Assembly: GCF_003234565.1 (NCBI RefSeq)
Contig: NZ_QKTU01000021.1
Location: 1 to 33,793 of the forward strand
DNA length: 33,793 bases
Direction: 5' to 3'
From: Curtobacterium sp. MCBD17_013
Lineage (GTDB): Bacteria > Actinomycetota > Actinomycetes > Actinomycetales > Microbacteriaceae
The notes below the pieces were generated by a model, which searched no databases, was not told the origin of the DNA, and saw only the letters and a program-made list of their open reading frames with translations. The translations under genes were made by a program, and so were the position numbers. Of the stretch, positions 6,665 through 15,612 are shown piece by piece; positions within the stretch are counted from its first letter, which is position 1, and each line of letters starts with the position of its first letter.

Positions 6665-7681
6665 TCAGCCGCCGACGGTCGACTCGCGGATCACCAGGGT
6701 CGGCTGCACGGCGAGCCGCCGCTCCGGTGTGTCGCCGTCGATGAGCGCGAGGAGCGCGCGTCCGGCCTGCCGACCGAGCTCCTCGAGCCGCAGGTTGACG
6801 GTCGTCAGGGGCGGTCGGCTCGCGAGGGCCATGACGTCCCAGTCGTCGAAGCCGGTCACCGCGACGTCGTGCGGCACCGAGCGTCCGAGTTCCCGGAGGC
6901 GGTCGCACACGCCGCGGGCGATCTGGTCGCTCCCGCAGGCGATCGCGTCGAGGTCGGCGCCACCGTGCACGAGCAGGTCGACGGCCTGACGGCCCCAGCG
7001 CTCGGACCACTCGCCGTAGAGCGGTTGCCCGACGAGGCGGTCCCCGAGCCGGGCCTGTGCGGACTCCGCGCGTCGGTGGGCCGCCGAGTGGTGCTGCGGG
7101 CCGGTGACGTACGCGACGCGACGGCGGCCGATCGCGACGAGGTGGTCCGCGAGCAGTGCCGCACCCGCGGCGTCGTCGAGGGTGATCGAGACGTCGTCCG
7201 GACTGGTCGAGGGCGTGAACGCGTAGACGACGGGCATGTCGACGCGGATCGGGGGTCTGGCCTCGGCGCTCCGTCCGGTGACGATGACACCGTCGACGCG
7301 GCGGGACGACAGGGACCGCACGTAGTGGTTCTCGCGGACGATGTCGTCCCGGGTGTCGCACATGAGCACGGCCATCTGCCCGGCGCTCAGCACGTCCTCG
7401 GCGCCGAGCATCACCGGGATGCTGAAGCGACCGAACGAGTCCGTCGTGATCATGCCGACCGTGTAGCTCCGGCCCGACGACAGGGCACGGCCGCGGGCGT
7501 CGACGACGAACCCGAGTTTCGCGGCGGCGGCTCGCACGCGCTCGCGGGTCTCCTGTCGGAGTTGACCGGTGTCGTTGAGCGCCTTCGAGGCCGTCCCGAT
7601 CGACACCCCGGCCAGCGCGGCCACGTCGGTGATGCGCACGGTGCCGGCTCCGCTCGCGCGGCTGGTCGTCTCGCTCGTCAC
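6665..7681 (-). CDS. LacI-family repressor of the arabinoside operon
   Basis: A 338-residue protein with GTG start. The LacI HTH and hinge run from VRITDVAALAGVSIGTASKAL to about residue 65. The periplasmic-binding-protein-like effector domain follows, with YTVGMITTDSFGRF, RRVDGVIVTGR, RRVAYVTGPQHHS, AIACGSDQIARGVCDRL and VAVTGFDDWDVMALASRPPLTTV. LacI proteins bind a palindromic operator as a dimer and let go when a sugar binds. It is divergent from the GH127 operon, whose promoter region contains a LacI-type palindrome, so it almost certainly controls that operon. Its own -10 is probably TATGAT (7768-7763). A GAGAGGA Shine-Dalgarno supports the GTG; a second GTG twelve or so codons later is possible. 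Confidence 0.92.
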   Translation of the reverse strand: MTSETTSRASGAGTVRITDVAALAGVSIGTASKALNDTGQLRQETRERVRAAAAKLGFVVDARGRALSSGRSYTVGMITTDSFGRFSIPVMLGAEDVLSAGQMAVLMCDTRDDIVRENHYVRSLSSRRVDGVIVTGRSAEARPPIRVDMPVVYAFTPSTSPDDVSITLDDAAGAALLADHLVAIGRRRVAYVTGPQHHSAAHRRAESAQARLGDRLVGQPLYGEWSERWGRQAVDLLVHGGADLDAIACGSDQIARGVCDRLRELGRSVPHDVAVTGFDDWDVMALASRPPLTTVNLRLEELGRQAGRALLALIDGDTPERRLAVQPTLVIRESTVGG

Positions 7682-7762
7682 GGCGTCGTCCTCTCCGTCC
7701 GCACGCCGGGGTCGTCCGGTCCCCGGTCGGTCGGAGCGCTCGGCCCCGACCGGATCCTCGTC

Positions 7763-7768
7763 ATCATA
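7763..7768 (-). promoter_or_regulatory. -10 box of the LacI gene
   Basis: TATGAT on the minus strand is close to consensus and would give a leader of about 75 bases before the GTG. I see no good -35 partner. Confidence 0.4.
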
Positions 7769-7788
7769 GAACCCTCACGGAAACAGGC

Positions 7789-7818
7789 TTGCGCAGCGCG
7801 GCACAACGGTCCTACTGT
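7789..7818 (+). promoter_or_regulatory. Promoter of the GH127 operon
   Basis: TTGCGC (7789-7794), an 18-base spacer and TACTGT (7813-7818) match the actinobacterial TTGnnn/TAnnnT pattern. The predicted start point falls near 7825, inside the LacI palindrome. Confidence 0.55.
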
Positions 7819-7823
7819 GACCG

Positions 7824-7839
7824 CAGAAACCGTTTTCTG
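7824..7839. promoter_or_regulatory. LacI-type operator
   Basis: CAGAAACCGTTTTCTG is a palindrome around a central CG with one mismatch per arm pair, the standard AAnCGnTT-centred LacI site. It overlaps the predicted transcription start of the GH127 operon, so repressor binding would block initiation. Binding by the adjacent LacI protein is inferred from position. Confidence 0.75.
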
Positions 7840-7944
7840 GTTTTGCCGAGGCACGATCGCCGCGGTGACACCGGGAAGTTGCCCGGGGCAGCGTCGCCTC
7901 CACGTCGGCGTCGCCTGTCCCTCCACATCGGGGAGTCACGCACC

Positions 7945-9906
7945 ATGACCGCAACCGCACCGTCCGCCGTCGGCACCGCCGGCCAGCCGCGGACCGCCGA
8001 ACCCGTCCGCCCCTCCGGGGAGGCCCGGGTCGCGCTCCGCCCCCTCGCGCCCGACGCCGCGCGGATCACCGGGGGCTTCTGGGCCCTCCGCCAGGACCGC
8101 AACGGACGCGACGCGATCCGCTCCGGGTACGAGCAGCTCGAGACCGCCGGGAACTTCCGCAACCTCCGCATCGCCGCCGGCGTCGAGGAGGGCGAGGCCG
8201 TCGGACCGATCTTCATGGACTCCGACGTCTACAAGTGGCTCGAGGCCGTCGCCTGGGAGTACGGCCGGCAGCCCGCCGACGACCTCCTCGAGCTCCAGCG
8301 GCAGGTGACCGACCTGGTCGCCCGCGCGCAGGCGGAGGACGGCTACATCGACTCGGTCCAGCAGGTCCGGTACCACGACCAGGGTCGCTACCACGACCTC
8401 CCGTGGAGCCACGAGATGTACTGCGCGGGCCACCTGTTCCAGGCTGCCGTGGCGCAGTCGCGGGCGACCGGTGACACCGCCCTGCTCGACGTCGCGATCA
8501 AGCTCGCCGACCACCTCGTCCGCACGTTCGGCGAGGACAAGCGCCACGACGTCGACGGCCACCCGGTCGTCGAGATGGGCCTCGTCGAGCTCTACCGCGA
8601 GACGGGCCGCCGTGAGTACCTCGACCTGGCCCACTACTTCGTCGACGCCCGCGGCCACGGCCTCATCGAGCGCTACGGCAAGGAGCCGACGTACTTCTCG
8701 GACCGGGTGCCGGTGCGCGAGGCCGAGACGGTCGAGGGCCACGCGGTCCGCGCCGTGTACCTGGCGTCGGGTGCCGTCGACGTCGCGATCGAGACCGGTG
8801 ACACCGAGCTCATCGAGGCGAGCGAGCGGCAGTTCGCCTCGATGATGGCGACGAAGGCGTACATCACGGGCGGCCTCGGGTCCCGCTGGGACATGGAGGC
8901 GTTCGGCGACCCGTACGAGCTCCCCACCGACCGCGGGTACTCCGAGACCTGCGCGGCCATCGGCGGTGTCCAGTGGGCGTGGCGGCTGCTGCTCGCGACC
9001 GGCAAGCCCGTGTACGCGGACGCCATCGAGCGCCTCCTGTACAACGCGTTCATCGCCGGGGTCTCGCTCGCCGGGACCGAGTACTTCTACGTCAACCCGC
9101 TCCAGCTCCGCGACCGGGCACACCAGGACGAGAACCGGTCCCCGGCGCACGGCCGCCGCGGCTGGTTCGACTGCGCGTGCTGCCCGCCGAACATCATGCG
9201 GACGTTCGCGAGCCTGGACGGCTACGTCGCCACCCAGAGCGGTGAGGGCCTCCAGCTGCACCAGTACGCCACGGGCGACTACGCGGGGGAGCGCGGTGCC
9301 GTCCACGTCGAGACCACCTCCCCGTGGGACGGCACGGTGACCGTCACGGTGACCGAGAGCACGGGCGCGTGGTCCCTCGACCTGCGCGTGCCGGACTGGT
9401 CCGACGCGACGACGGTCACGGTCGGCGGCGAAGCGGTCGAGGGCGTGCAGGCCGGTCAGCCGGTCCGCGTCACCCGGGAGTTCGCGGTCGGCGACGAGGT
9501 CACGGTCACGTTCGACATGTCCGTGCACCTCTACGAGGCCGACGCCCGCATCGACGCGAGCCGCGGGCAGGTCGCGATCGAGCGCGGTCCGCTCGTGTTC
9601 GCGGTCGAGCAGGCCGACCAGGACGGGTTCCGCGTGGACGACGTGCTCGTCGACGTCGATGCCGCGATCGACGCTGAGTACCGTGCCGACCTCCTCGACG
9701 GCATCACCGTCCTGCACCTGCAGGGGCAGGCCCCGGCCGAGCACGCCGAAGCCGCGTGGCCGTACCGGCGGATCGGTGGAGGCGCGACCGCCGTGGCGGA
9801 GCCGGCCCCGGCCCTCCAAGCCGTCACCATCACCGCGATCCCGTACTACGCCTGGGCCAACCGCGGCGTCGACGCGATGCGCGTCTGGCTCCCCCAGGCC
9901 CGGTGA
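7945..9906 (+). CDS. GH127 beta-L-arabinofuranosidase
   Basis: A 653-residue enzyme with the GH127 layout: an (alpha/alpha)6 barrel over about the first 430 residues (GGFWALRQDRNGRDAI, DSDVYKWLEA, HEMYCAGHL), then beta domains. The active-site residues known from bifidobacterial HypBA1 are present. Glu334 and Cys336 are in GYSETCAAIG. Cys410, Cys412 and Cys413 are in FDCACCPPN, where Cys412 corresponds to the nucleophile and the others hold zinc. HypBA1 releases L-arabinose from arabinobiose made from plant hydroxyproline-rich glycoproteins. There is no signal peptide, so it works in the cytoplasm on imported sugar, matching the ABC importer genes that follow. The start has Shine-Dalgarno GGGGAG. 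A related substrate is possible. Confidence 0.9.
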   Translation: MTATAPSAVGTAGQPRTAEPVRPSGEARVALRPLAPDAARITGGFWALRQDRNGRDAIRSGYEQLETAGNFRNLRIAAGVEEGEAVGPIFMDSDVYKWLEAVAWEYGRQPADDLLELQRQVTDLVARAQAEDGYIDSVQQVRYHDQGRYHDLPWSHEMYCAGHLFQAAVAQSRATGDTALLDVAIKLADHLVRTFGEDKRHDVDGHPVVEMGLVELYRETGRREYLDLAHYFVDARGHGLIERYGKEPTYFSDRVPVREAETVEGHAVRAVYLASGAVDVAIETGDTELIEASERQFASMMATKAYITGGLGSRWDMEAFGDPYELPTDRGYSETCAAIGGVQWAWRLLLATGKPVYADAIERLLYNAFIAGVSLAGTEYFYVNPLQLRDRAHQDENRSPAHGRRGWFDCACCPPNIMRTFASLDGYVATQSGEGLQLHQYATGDYAGERGAVHVETTSPWDGTVTVTVTESTGAWSLDLRVPDWSDATTVTVGGEAVEGVQAGQPVRVTREFAVGDEVTVTFDMSVHLYEADARIDASRGQVAIERGPLVFAVEQADQDGFRVDDVLVDVDAAIDAEYRADLLDGITVLHLQGQAPAEHAEAAWPYRRIGGGATAVAEPAPALQAVTITAIPYYAWANRGVDAMRVWLPQAR

Positions 9907-9909
9907 CCC

Positions 9910-11217
9910 ATGGACCGCAGGACGTTCCTGGCGGGGTCGGTGCTCGGCGGCGCGGCGTTCGCGCTCGCCGGGTGCTCCGGATCACTCCCCGCGATCAGCT
10001 CCTCGGACGCCGGCTTCGGCGGCAAGGCGACCGGCACCGTGCAGGTGTGGTGCCGTGCCGCCACCCAGGCCGGGCTCACGGCCACGGTCGCCGACTTCAA
10101 CCGTGACCACCCGGACCTCCACGTCGACCTGACGCCCGTCCCCGACGCGCAGTACGTCACGAAGCTCGCCACCGCCATCCGTGGTGGCGAGCCGCCGGAC
10201 GTGGTCGACGTGGACGACATCAACTCGATGCTGTTCATCTTCCGCGACGCGTTCGCCGACCTCACCTCGGCGGTCAAGGGGCTCGACTACTTCGACCAGC
10301 TGTCGACCGGGCACCTGCACCTGCTCGAGCGTGGCGGCAGGTACTACGGCCTGCCGTACCTGGCGGACAACTCGATGCTGTACCTCAACACCGAGCTGTT
10401 CGACCGGGCCGGCCTCGACCCGACCGAGAGCACGAAGGACTTCGACGGGCTCCTCGACGCGGCGAAGAAGATCCGGGCACTCGGTGACGACGTCTACGGG
10501 TGGTCGATCGCCGGGAACTCCCCCGGCATCCTCGGCTTCGTCGTCCAGCCGCACATCTGGGCGACGGGCACCGACATGATGCTCGGCGCGGTCGGCAAGC
10601 AGCACGGCCACATCACCGGGAACGACGGGCTCGAACAGACGCTCGAGTTCTACCGTCAGCTGTGGAAGGACGGCCTCATGTCCCGCAACGCGTTCTCGGA
10701 CGCGGGCACGACCTGGGGTGCGGACTTCCGCGCGGGGACCGTGGGCATCATGCCGACGAACTACGGCAGCACCTGGAACGCCTCGACGAAGAGCATGCAG
10801 AAGAAGATGGCGACCGCGCTCATCCCCGGGCCGACCGGTGGCCGCGCGTTCTTCGACGGCGGTGACAACATGTGCATCCCGAACGGTGCGTCGAACCCGA
10901 ACGGCGGGTGGGCGTTCATGCAGTACGCCAACTCGCTCAAGCCGCAGCAGAACCTGCCCACCGGCGGGTACTTCCCCACCCGGGGGGACGCGGCGACCGC
11001 CGAGTACCGGCGGAAGTTCCCGCTCGCCTCGCGCCCGCTCGACAACCTCGACAAGGGCTACGCGCCGCAGACCCTGGCGTACAACCTGCTCGTGAACCAG
11101 CCCTCGGCACCGTTCTTCACGATGTTCCGCACCGCGGTGTTCGGCGCCGGGGTGCAGCAGGCACTGCGGGCCGCGGCGCCCGAGTACGACCGGATCCTCG
11201 ACCAGGCCCAGGCCTGA
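9910..11217 (+). CDS. ABC sugar importer, substrate-binding lipoprotein (family 1)
   Basis: A 435-residue solute-binding protein. The N-terminus has both a twin-arginine motif (DRRTFLAG) and a lipobox (LAGC, Cys22), so it should be exported folded by Tat and anchored to the membrane by lipid. The mature part has the extracellular family 1 pattern: VQVWCRAATQAGLTATVADFNRDHP at the start of lobe 1, PPDVVDVDDINSM, YYGLPYLADNSMLYLNTELFDRAGLD, and GRAFFDGGDNMCIPNGASNP. It starts three bases after the GH127 stop, so the two are co-transcribed. The ligand is probably the arabinoside cleaved by that enzyme. It would deliver sugar to the two permeases downstream. Confidence 0.92.
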   Translation: MDRRTFLAGSVLGGAAFALAGCSGSLPAISSSDAGFGGKATGTVQVWCRAATQAGLTATVADFNRDHPDLHVDLTPVPDAQYVTKLATAIRGGEPPDVVDVDDINSMLFIFRDAFADLTSAVKGLDYFDQLSTGHLHLLERGGRYYGLPYLADNSMLYLNTELFDRAGLDPTESTKDFDGLLDAAKKIRALGDDVYGWSIAGNSPGILGFVVQPHIWATGTDMMLGAVGKQHGHITGNDGLEQTLEFYRQLWKDGLMSRNAFSDAGTTWGADFRAGTVGIMPTNYGSTWNASTKSMQKKMATALIPGPTGGRAFFDGGDNMCIPNGASNPNGGWAFMQYANSLKPQQNLPTGGYFPTRGDAATAEYRRKFPLASRPLDNLDKGYAPQTLAYNLLVNQPSAPFFTMFRTAVFGAGVQQALRAAAPEYDRILDQAQA

Positions 11218-11240
11218 CCCCGCACGCAGACACCATCCGT

Positions 11241-11298
11241 GACCGCCGAGCGGTCGACCCAGGACCGTACAGCGGTCGTCCGACCGCGCCGCGGTCAC
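11241..11298 (+). ncRNA. Structured intergenic segment with alternating GACCGC/GCGGTC copies
   Basis: Five copies of one hexamer lie in alternating orientation at 11241, 11250, 11272, 11282 and 11291. They can form hairpins at 11241-11255 (3-base loop) and 11272-11287 (4-base loop), or an alternative long stem pairing GTGACCGC (11239-11246) with GCGGTCAC (11291-11298). The segment lies between the binding-protein and permease genes, where such structures often stabilise the upstream mRNA or limit downstream expression. The pairing is visible; the role is inferred, and this is not a known RNA family. Confidence 0.4.
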
Positions 11299-11318
11299 CA
11301 GCACAGAGAGGTGCAACG

Positions 11319-12260
11319 ATGTCGTCACTGACAGGGACCCGACGGGTCCCGGTGTCGCAGCGGACGGAGCGACGGAGTCCCCGTCCCCGGAACTCGCTCA
11401 CCCATCCACCGGCCGCCGGGCTCGCGCTCGTCACGCCCGCGATGCTGTTCGTCGGCGTGTTCGTGCTCGTCCCGCTCGTCTTCGCGGTCTACATCTCGTT
11501 GACGAACTGGCCGCTCATCGGCGCCTACCGGTTCATCGGGCTCGAGAACTACGCCAACCTGTTCCAGGACCCGGCGTTCGTCCACGCGATCGGCTACACG
11601 CTGCTGTACACCGCGATCGTGACGGTGCCGATCCTGGCGCTCGGGTACTTCCTCGCGGTGCTCATCCGGGCGCGGCGCAAGGGGTCCACCGTGCTCCGGA
11701 CGATCTTCTTCCTGCCGTACGTCGTGGGCCTGACCACCCTGAGCTTCATGCTCGTCCTCGAGGCGCAGCCGAACTCGGGCGCCGTCAACCTGGTCCTCAG
11801 GGCGCTCCACGTCACCGACGGGACGACCGCCTGGCTCGTCAACGCGCCGCTCGCCACGTTGCTCATCTGCGTGCTCGTCGTCTGGGCGGTGTCCGGGCTG
11901 ACGATGGTGCTCATCATGTCGGCCATGCAGGGCATCCCCGACGAGGTCTACGAGTCGGCCGCCCTCGAGGGGGCGTCCTGGTGGCAGCAGGAGCGGCTCA
12001 TCACCATGCCGATGATCCGGTCCACGCTCGCGCTCAGCGTCATCATCTCGGTGATCGGCTCGCTGCTCGCGTTCAACCAGTTCTTCATCCTGACCCAGGG
12101 CGGGCCGGGCACCGCGACGACCACGATCGTCAACTACATCTACGACCGCGGGTTCGTGAACCTCCAGCTCGGCGCGGCGACCGCGGAGTCCATCGCGCTC
12201 GTCGTCGTGACGGGTGCGGTGACCGCGTTCCAGTTCTGGGCGCTCCGCGAGCGCGACTGA
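11319..12260 (+). CDS. ABC sugar importer permease 1 (CUT1, MalF-like)
   Basis: A 313-residue protein with six membrane spans starting at LALVTPAMLFVGVFVLVPLVFAV. The N-terminal tail is basic. The EAA loop that docks the ATPase is at about residues 212-231 (ESAALEGASWWQQERLITMP). YRFIGLENYANLFQDP after span 1 is standard for the sugar permeases paired with family 1 binding proteins. The frame is open for 149 codons upstream, but the ATG with GAGAGG Shine-Dalgarno and the normal family N-terminus decide the start. It follows the binding-protein gene and pairs with the next permease. Confidence 0.92.
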   Translation: MSSLTGTRRVPVSQRTERRSPRPRNSLTHPPAAGLALVTPAMLFVGVFVLVPLVFAVYISLTNWPLIGAYRFIGLENYANLFQDPAFVHAIGYTLLYTAIVTVPILALGYFLAVLIRARRKGSTVLRTIFFLPYVVGLTTLSFMLVLEAQPNSGAVNLVLRALHVTDGTTAWLVNAPLATLLICVLVVWAVSGLTMVLIMSAMQGIPDEVYESAALEGASWWQQERLITMPMIRSTLALSVIISVIGSLLAFNQFFILTQGGPGTATTTIVNYIYDRGFVNLQLGAATAESIALVVVTGAVTAFQFWALRERD

Positions 12261-12272
12261 GGAGACGACGAC

Positions 12273-13226
12273 ATGAGCACGACGAGCACCAGCCGAGCCG
12301 CGGGCCTCGCCCTCGCACCCGAGATCGCCCCGGACGTCGTCCCCGGACGCCGCGGCGGTCGACACCACCAGGGGAGCGTCGCCCACCCCCGCGACACCCG
12401 GGTGAAGCGCACGCTGTACGTCATCGCCGGGGTCGGGTCCGCCCTGGTCTTCGGGGTCCCCCTGCTGTGGGCGATCCTCCGGGCGTTCCAACCGGAGACG
12501 GTGATCACGGCCCCGCCGACGTGGTCGACCTTCTTCCACCTCGAGATGGCGAACTTCCGGACGATCCTCGGGCCGGGGTCGCACCTGCTCCAGGGCCTCG
12601 TGAACTCGCTCGTCGTCGCGATCTCGGCGTCGGTCCTGACGGCCGTGATCGCGACCCTCGCCGGCTACGGCTTCGCGCGGTTCCGGTTCCCCGGCGCCAA
12701 GTGGGTGTTCGGCCTCATCCTGCTGACGATGATGGTGCCGTTCCAGGCGATCCTCACCCCGCTGTACCTCGAGCTCAACGCCATGAAGCTCACGAACTCG
12801 CTGTTCGGGCTCGTGCTCTTCTACGTCACGGTGAACCTGCCGTTCGGCGTGTTCGTGATGCGCAACGCGTTCGAGGCGATCCCCACCGAGCTCGAGGACT
12901 CGGCGTTCGTCGACGGCGCCTCCCGGACCCGGCTCATCCTGTCGGTGCTCCGGCCGCTCCTCATGCCCGGCGCGGCGACCGCGGCGCTGTACACGTTCCT
13001 CGTCTCGTGGACCGAGTTCCTCGGTGCACTGACGTTCCTGACCAAGGACTCGCTGTACACGCTGCCGGTCGCGCTGCTCAACCTGCAGACCGGGGCGTAC
13101 GGACAGGTCGACTACGGCTCGCTCGCCGCGGGTGCCGTCGTCGCGATGATCCCCTGCATCGCCCTGTACATCGGGCTGCAGCGGTTCTACGTCGCCGGCC
13201 TGTCGTCGGGCGCGATCAAGGGGTGA
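12273..13226 (+). CDS. ABC sugar importer permease 2 (CUT1, MalG-like)
   Basis: A 317-residue protein with six spans. A long polar N-terminal tail of about 45 residues precedes TLYVIAGVGSALVFGVPLLWAI. The EAA loop is at about residues 206-228 (ELEDSAFVDGASRTRLILSV), and the C-terminus GLSSGAIKG is the usual ending of MalG-type proteins. The Shine-Dalgarno GAGGAG overlaps the stop of permease 1. No ATP-binding protein is encoded in the operon. Actinobacterial CUT1 systems commonly share one MsiK-type ATPase encoded elsewhere, and that is the likely arrangement here. The operon ends at a strong hairpin just downstream. Confidence 0.92.
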   Translation: MSTTSTSRAAGLALAPEIAPDVVPGRRGGRHHQGSVAHPRDTRVKRTLYVIAGVGSALVFGVPLLWAILRAFQPETVITAPPTWSTFFHLEMANFRTILGPGSHLLQGLVNSLVVAISASVLTAVIATLAGYGFARFRFPGAKWVFGLILLTMMVPFQAILTPLYLELNAMKLTNSLFGLVLFYVTVNLPFGVFVMRNAFEAIPTELEDSAFVDGASRTRLILSVLRPLLMPGAATAALYTFLVSWTEFLGALTFLTKDSLYTLPVALLNLQTGAYGQVDYGSLAAGAVVAMIPCIALYIGLQRFYVAGLSSGAIKG

Positions 13227-13231
13227 CGCCC

Positions 13232-13291
13232 CGGCCGGGAGGCACCGCTCCGGTCGCCGACGTCGGTGACCGGTGGCGTGCCTCCCGGCCG
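13232..13291 (+). terminator. Very large hairpin ending the arabinoside operon
   Basis: A 60-base dyad. The outer 14-bp perfect stem pairs CGGCCGGGAGGCAC with GTGCCTCCCGGCCG. A 4x4 internal loop follows, then a 12-bp inner stem pairing CCGGTCGCCGAC with GTCGGTGACCGG, with one G-U pair and almost no loop. It begins six bases after the permease stop. There is no T-tract. Confidence 0.75.
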
Positions 13292-13303
13292 CCGGACCGG
13301 GGG

Positions 13304-13309
13304 TACCTT
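13304..13309 (+). promoter_or_regulatory. -10 box for isocitrate dehydrogenase
   Basis: TACCTT lies just after the large hairpin and about 50 bases before the ATG. It would give a leader of about 46 bases carrying the GAGGGAG Shine-Dalgarno (13345-13351). No convincing -35. Confidence 0.4.
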
Positions 13310-13361
13310 GATGTCGAGACACCGCGACAGGGCGGGCACGAACGAGGGAGTCGACGCCGGC

Positions 13362-15578
13362 ATGGCCCAGATCATCTACACGCTGACCGACGAGTCCCCG
13401 CGGATGGCGACGGCGTCGCTGCTGCCCGTCGTCCAGGCGTTCGCCGGGGTCGCGGGCATCGACGTCACGACCCGCGACATCTCCCTCGCCGGACGCATCC
13501 TCGCTCAGTTCCCAGAGCGGCTCACCGCCGAGCAGCGGGTGCCCGACGCGCTCGCCGAGCTCGGGGCCCTGGCCGACCGCCCCGAGGCGAACATCGTCAA
13601 GCTGCCGAACATCTCGGCGTCCGTCCCACAGCTCAAGGCCGCGATCCGCGAGCTCCGCGAGCAGGGCCACGACCTGCCGGAGTACCCGGACGCACCGACG
13701 ACCGACGAGGAGCGCGACGTCCGCGCCCGGTACGACAAGGTCAAGGGCAGTGCCGTGAACCCCGTGCTGCGCCAGGGGAACTCCGACCGCCGGGCACCCG
13801 CGTCCGTCAAGCAGTACGCCCGCAACCACCCGCACAGCATGGGTGCCTGGAGCCCCGAGTCCGCCACCGAGGTCGCGACGATGTCCAGCGGGGACTTCCG
13901 GTCGAACGAGCAGAGCGTCGTCGTGCCCGCGGCCGACAGCCTCCGCATCGTGTTCACCGCGGACGACGGCTCCGAGCAGGTCCTGCGCGACGCCGTGCGC
14001 GTCACCCCGGGCGAGGTCGTCGACGCCACGGTCATGCACGTCGCGGACCTCCGGGCGTTCCTCGCCGACCAGGTGGCCCGAGCGCAGGAGGCAGGGGTCC
14101 TGTTCTCCGTGCACCTCAAGGCGACCATGATGAAGGTCTCGGACCCCATCGTCTTCGGCGAGGTCGTCCGGGTGTTCTTCGCCGACGTGTTCGACCGGTA
14201 CGGCGACGCGCTCGCGGCCGCGGGCCTCCGCGCCGACGACGGCCTGGCGGCGCTGTTCGCCGGGCTCGAGCAGCTGCCGGACGGCGCGGAGATCCGCGCC
14301 GCGTTCGACGCCGCGCTCGCCGCAGGGCCGGCGCTCGCCATGGTCGACAGCGCCAAGGGCGTCACGAACCTGCACGTGCCGAGCGACGTCATCGTCGACG
14401 CCTCGATGCCCGCGATGATCCGTGCGTCGGGCCACATGTGGGGTCCGGACGGCGAGCCCCACGACACCCTCGCGGTGATCCCCGACTCGAGCTACGCGGG
14501 TGTCTACGCGGCGACCATCGAGGACTGCAAGACGAACGGCGCGCTCGACCCCGCGATCATGGGGTCGGTGCCGAACGTCGGGCTCATGGCGATGGCGGCC
14601 GAGGAGTACGGGTCCCACGACAAGACGTTCCGGATCCCGGCCGACGGTGTCGTGCGCGTCCTCGACGGCTCGGGCGCGACGCTGCTCGAACACCCGGTCG
14701 GGGCCGGGGACATCTGGCGGGCCTGCCAGACGAAGGACGCCGCGATCCGTGACTGGGTCGGTCTCGCCGTCACCCGCGCGCGAGCGACCGGCACCCCGGC
14801 GGTCTTCTGGCTCGACGACACCCGCGCGCACGACCGCGTCCTCATCGACCTCGTCCACCGGTACCTCGCCGACCACGACACCGAGGGGCTGCGGATCGAG
14901 GTGATGTCCCCGGTCGACGCCACCCGGTTCTCGCTCGAGCGCATCCGCCGCGGCGAGGACACGATCTCGGTCACCGGCAACGTGCTCCGCGACTACCTGA
15001 CGGACCTGTTCCCGATCCTCGAGGTCGGCACCTCCGCCAAGATGCTGTCGGTCGTGCCCCTGCTCGCGGGTGGTGGCCTGTTCGAGACGGGTGCCGGCGG
15101 CTCCGCCCCCAAGCTCCTGCAGCAGCTCCTGACCGAGGGGTTCCTGAGCTGGGACAGCCTCGGCGAGTTCCTGGCGCTCGCGGTCGCCTTCGAGCAGTTC
15201 GCAGCCGTCGCCCAGGAGCCCCGCGCGCAGGTCCTCGCGGACACGCTCGACCGCGCCACCGGCCGGTTCCTCGAGGAGAACCGATCGCCCGGACAGGTCG
15301 TGGGTGAGCTCGACACCCGGGGCAGCCACTTCTACCTCGCGGCGTACTGGGCGGACGAGCTCGCGCGGCAGACCGACGATCCCGCCCTCGCCGAGGCGTT
15401 CACCGCCCTCGCCGCGACCCTCCGCGACCAGGAGTCCGTGATCGTGGGGGAGCTCGCCGCGGTGCAGGGCCGACCGTCGGACCTCGGCGGGTACTACCGG
15501 CCCGACCCGGACGCCGCCGCCGCGGTCATGCGCCCGTCGGCGACGTTCACCGCCGCCGTCGACGCGCTCGTCGGCTGA
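13362..15578 (+). CDS. icd: NADP-dependent isocitrate dehydrogenase, monomeric type
   Basis: A 738-residue protein, the usual length for the monomeric enzyme (about 735-745). It opens with the family signature [16 protein letters not shown]. Further landmarks are [41 protein letters not shown]-like [27 protein letters not shown], and [23 protein letters not shown]. It converts isocitrate and NADP+ to 2-oxoglutarate, CO2 and NADPH in the TCA cycle, and is a main NADPH source in actinobacteria that carry it. The frame is open 32 codons upstream, but the family N-terminus and GAGGGAG Shine-Dalgarno fix the ATG. It has its own likely promoter after the terminator of the previous operon. Confidence 0.97.
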   Translation: MAQIIYTLTDESPRMATASLLPVVQAFAGVAGIDVTTRDISLAGRILAQFPERLTAEQRVPDALAELGALADRPEANIVKLPNISASVPQLKAAIRELREQGHDLPEYPDAPTTDEERDVRARYDKVKGSAVNPVLRQGNSDRRAPASVKQYARNHPHSMGAWSPESATEVATMSSGDFRSNEQSVVVPAADSLRIVFTADDGSEQVLRDAVRVTPGEVVDATVMHVADLRAFLADQVARAQEAGVLFSVHLKATMMKVSDPIVFGEVVRVFFADVFDRYGDALAAAGLRADDGLAALFAGLEQLPDGAEIRAAFDAALAAGPALAMVDSAKGVTNLHVPSDVIVDASMPAMIRASGHMWGPDGEPHDTLAVIPDSSYAGVYAATIEDCKTNGALDPAIMGSVPNVGLMAMAAEEYGSHDKTFRIPADGVVRVLDGSGATLLEHPVGAGDIWRACQTKDAAIRDWVGLAVTRARATGTPAVFWLDDTRAHDRVLIDLVHRYLADHDTEGLRIEVMSPVDATRFSLERIRRGEDTISVTGNVLRDYLTDLFPILEVGTSAKMLSVVPLLAGGGLFETGAGGSAPKLLQQLLTEGFLSWDSLGEFLALAVAFEQFAAVAQEPRAQVLADTLDRATGRFLEENRSPGQVVGELDTRGSHFYLAAYWADELARQTDDPALAEAFTALAATLRDQESVIVGELAAVQGRPSDLGGYYRPDPDAAAAVMRPSATFTAAVDALVG

Positions 15579-15612
15579 CCGACACGGTGCGCGGCGGGTG
15601 CAGGCTCGGACC

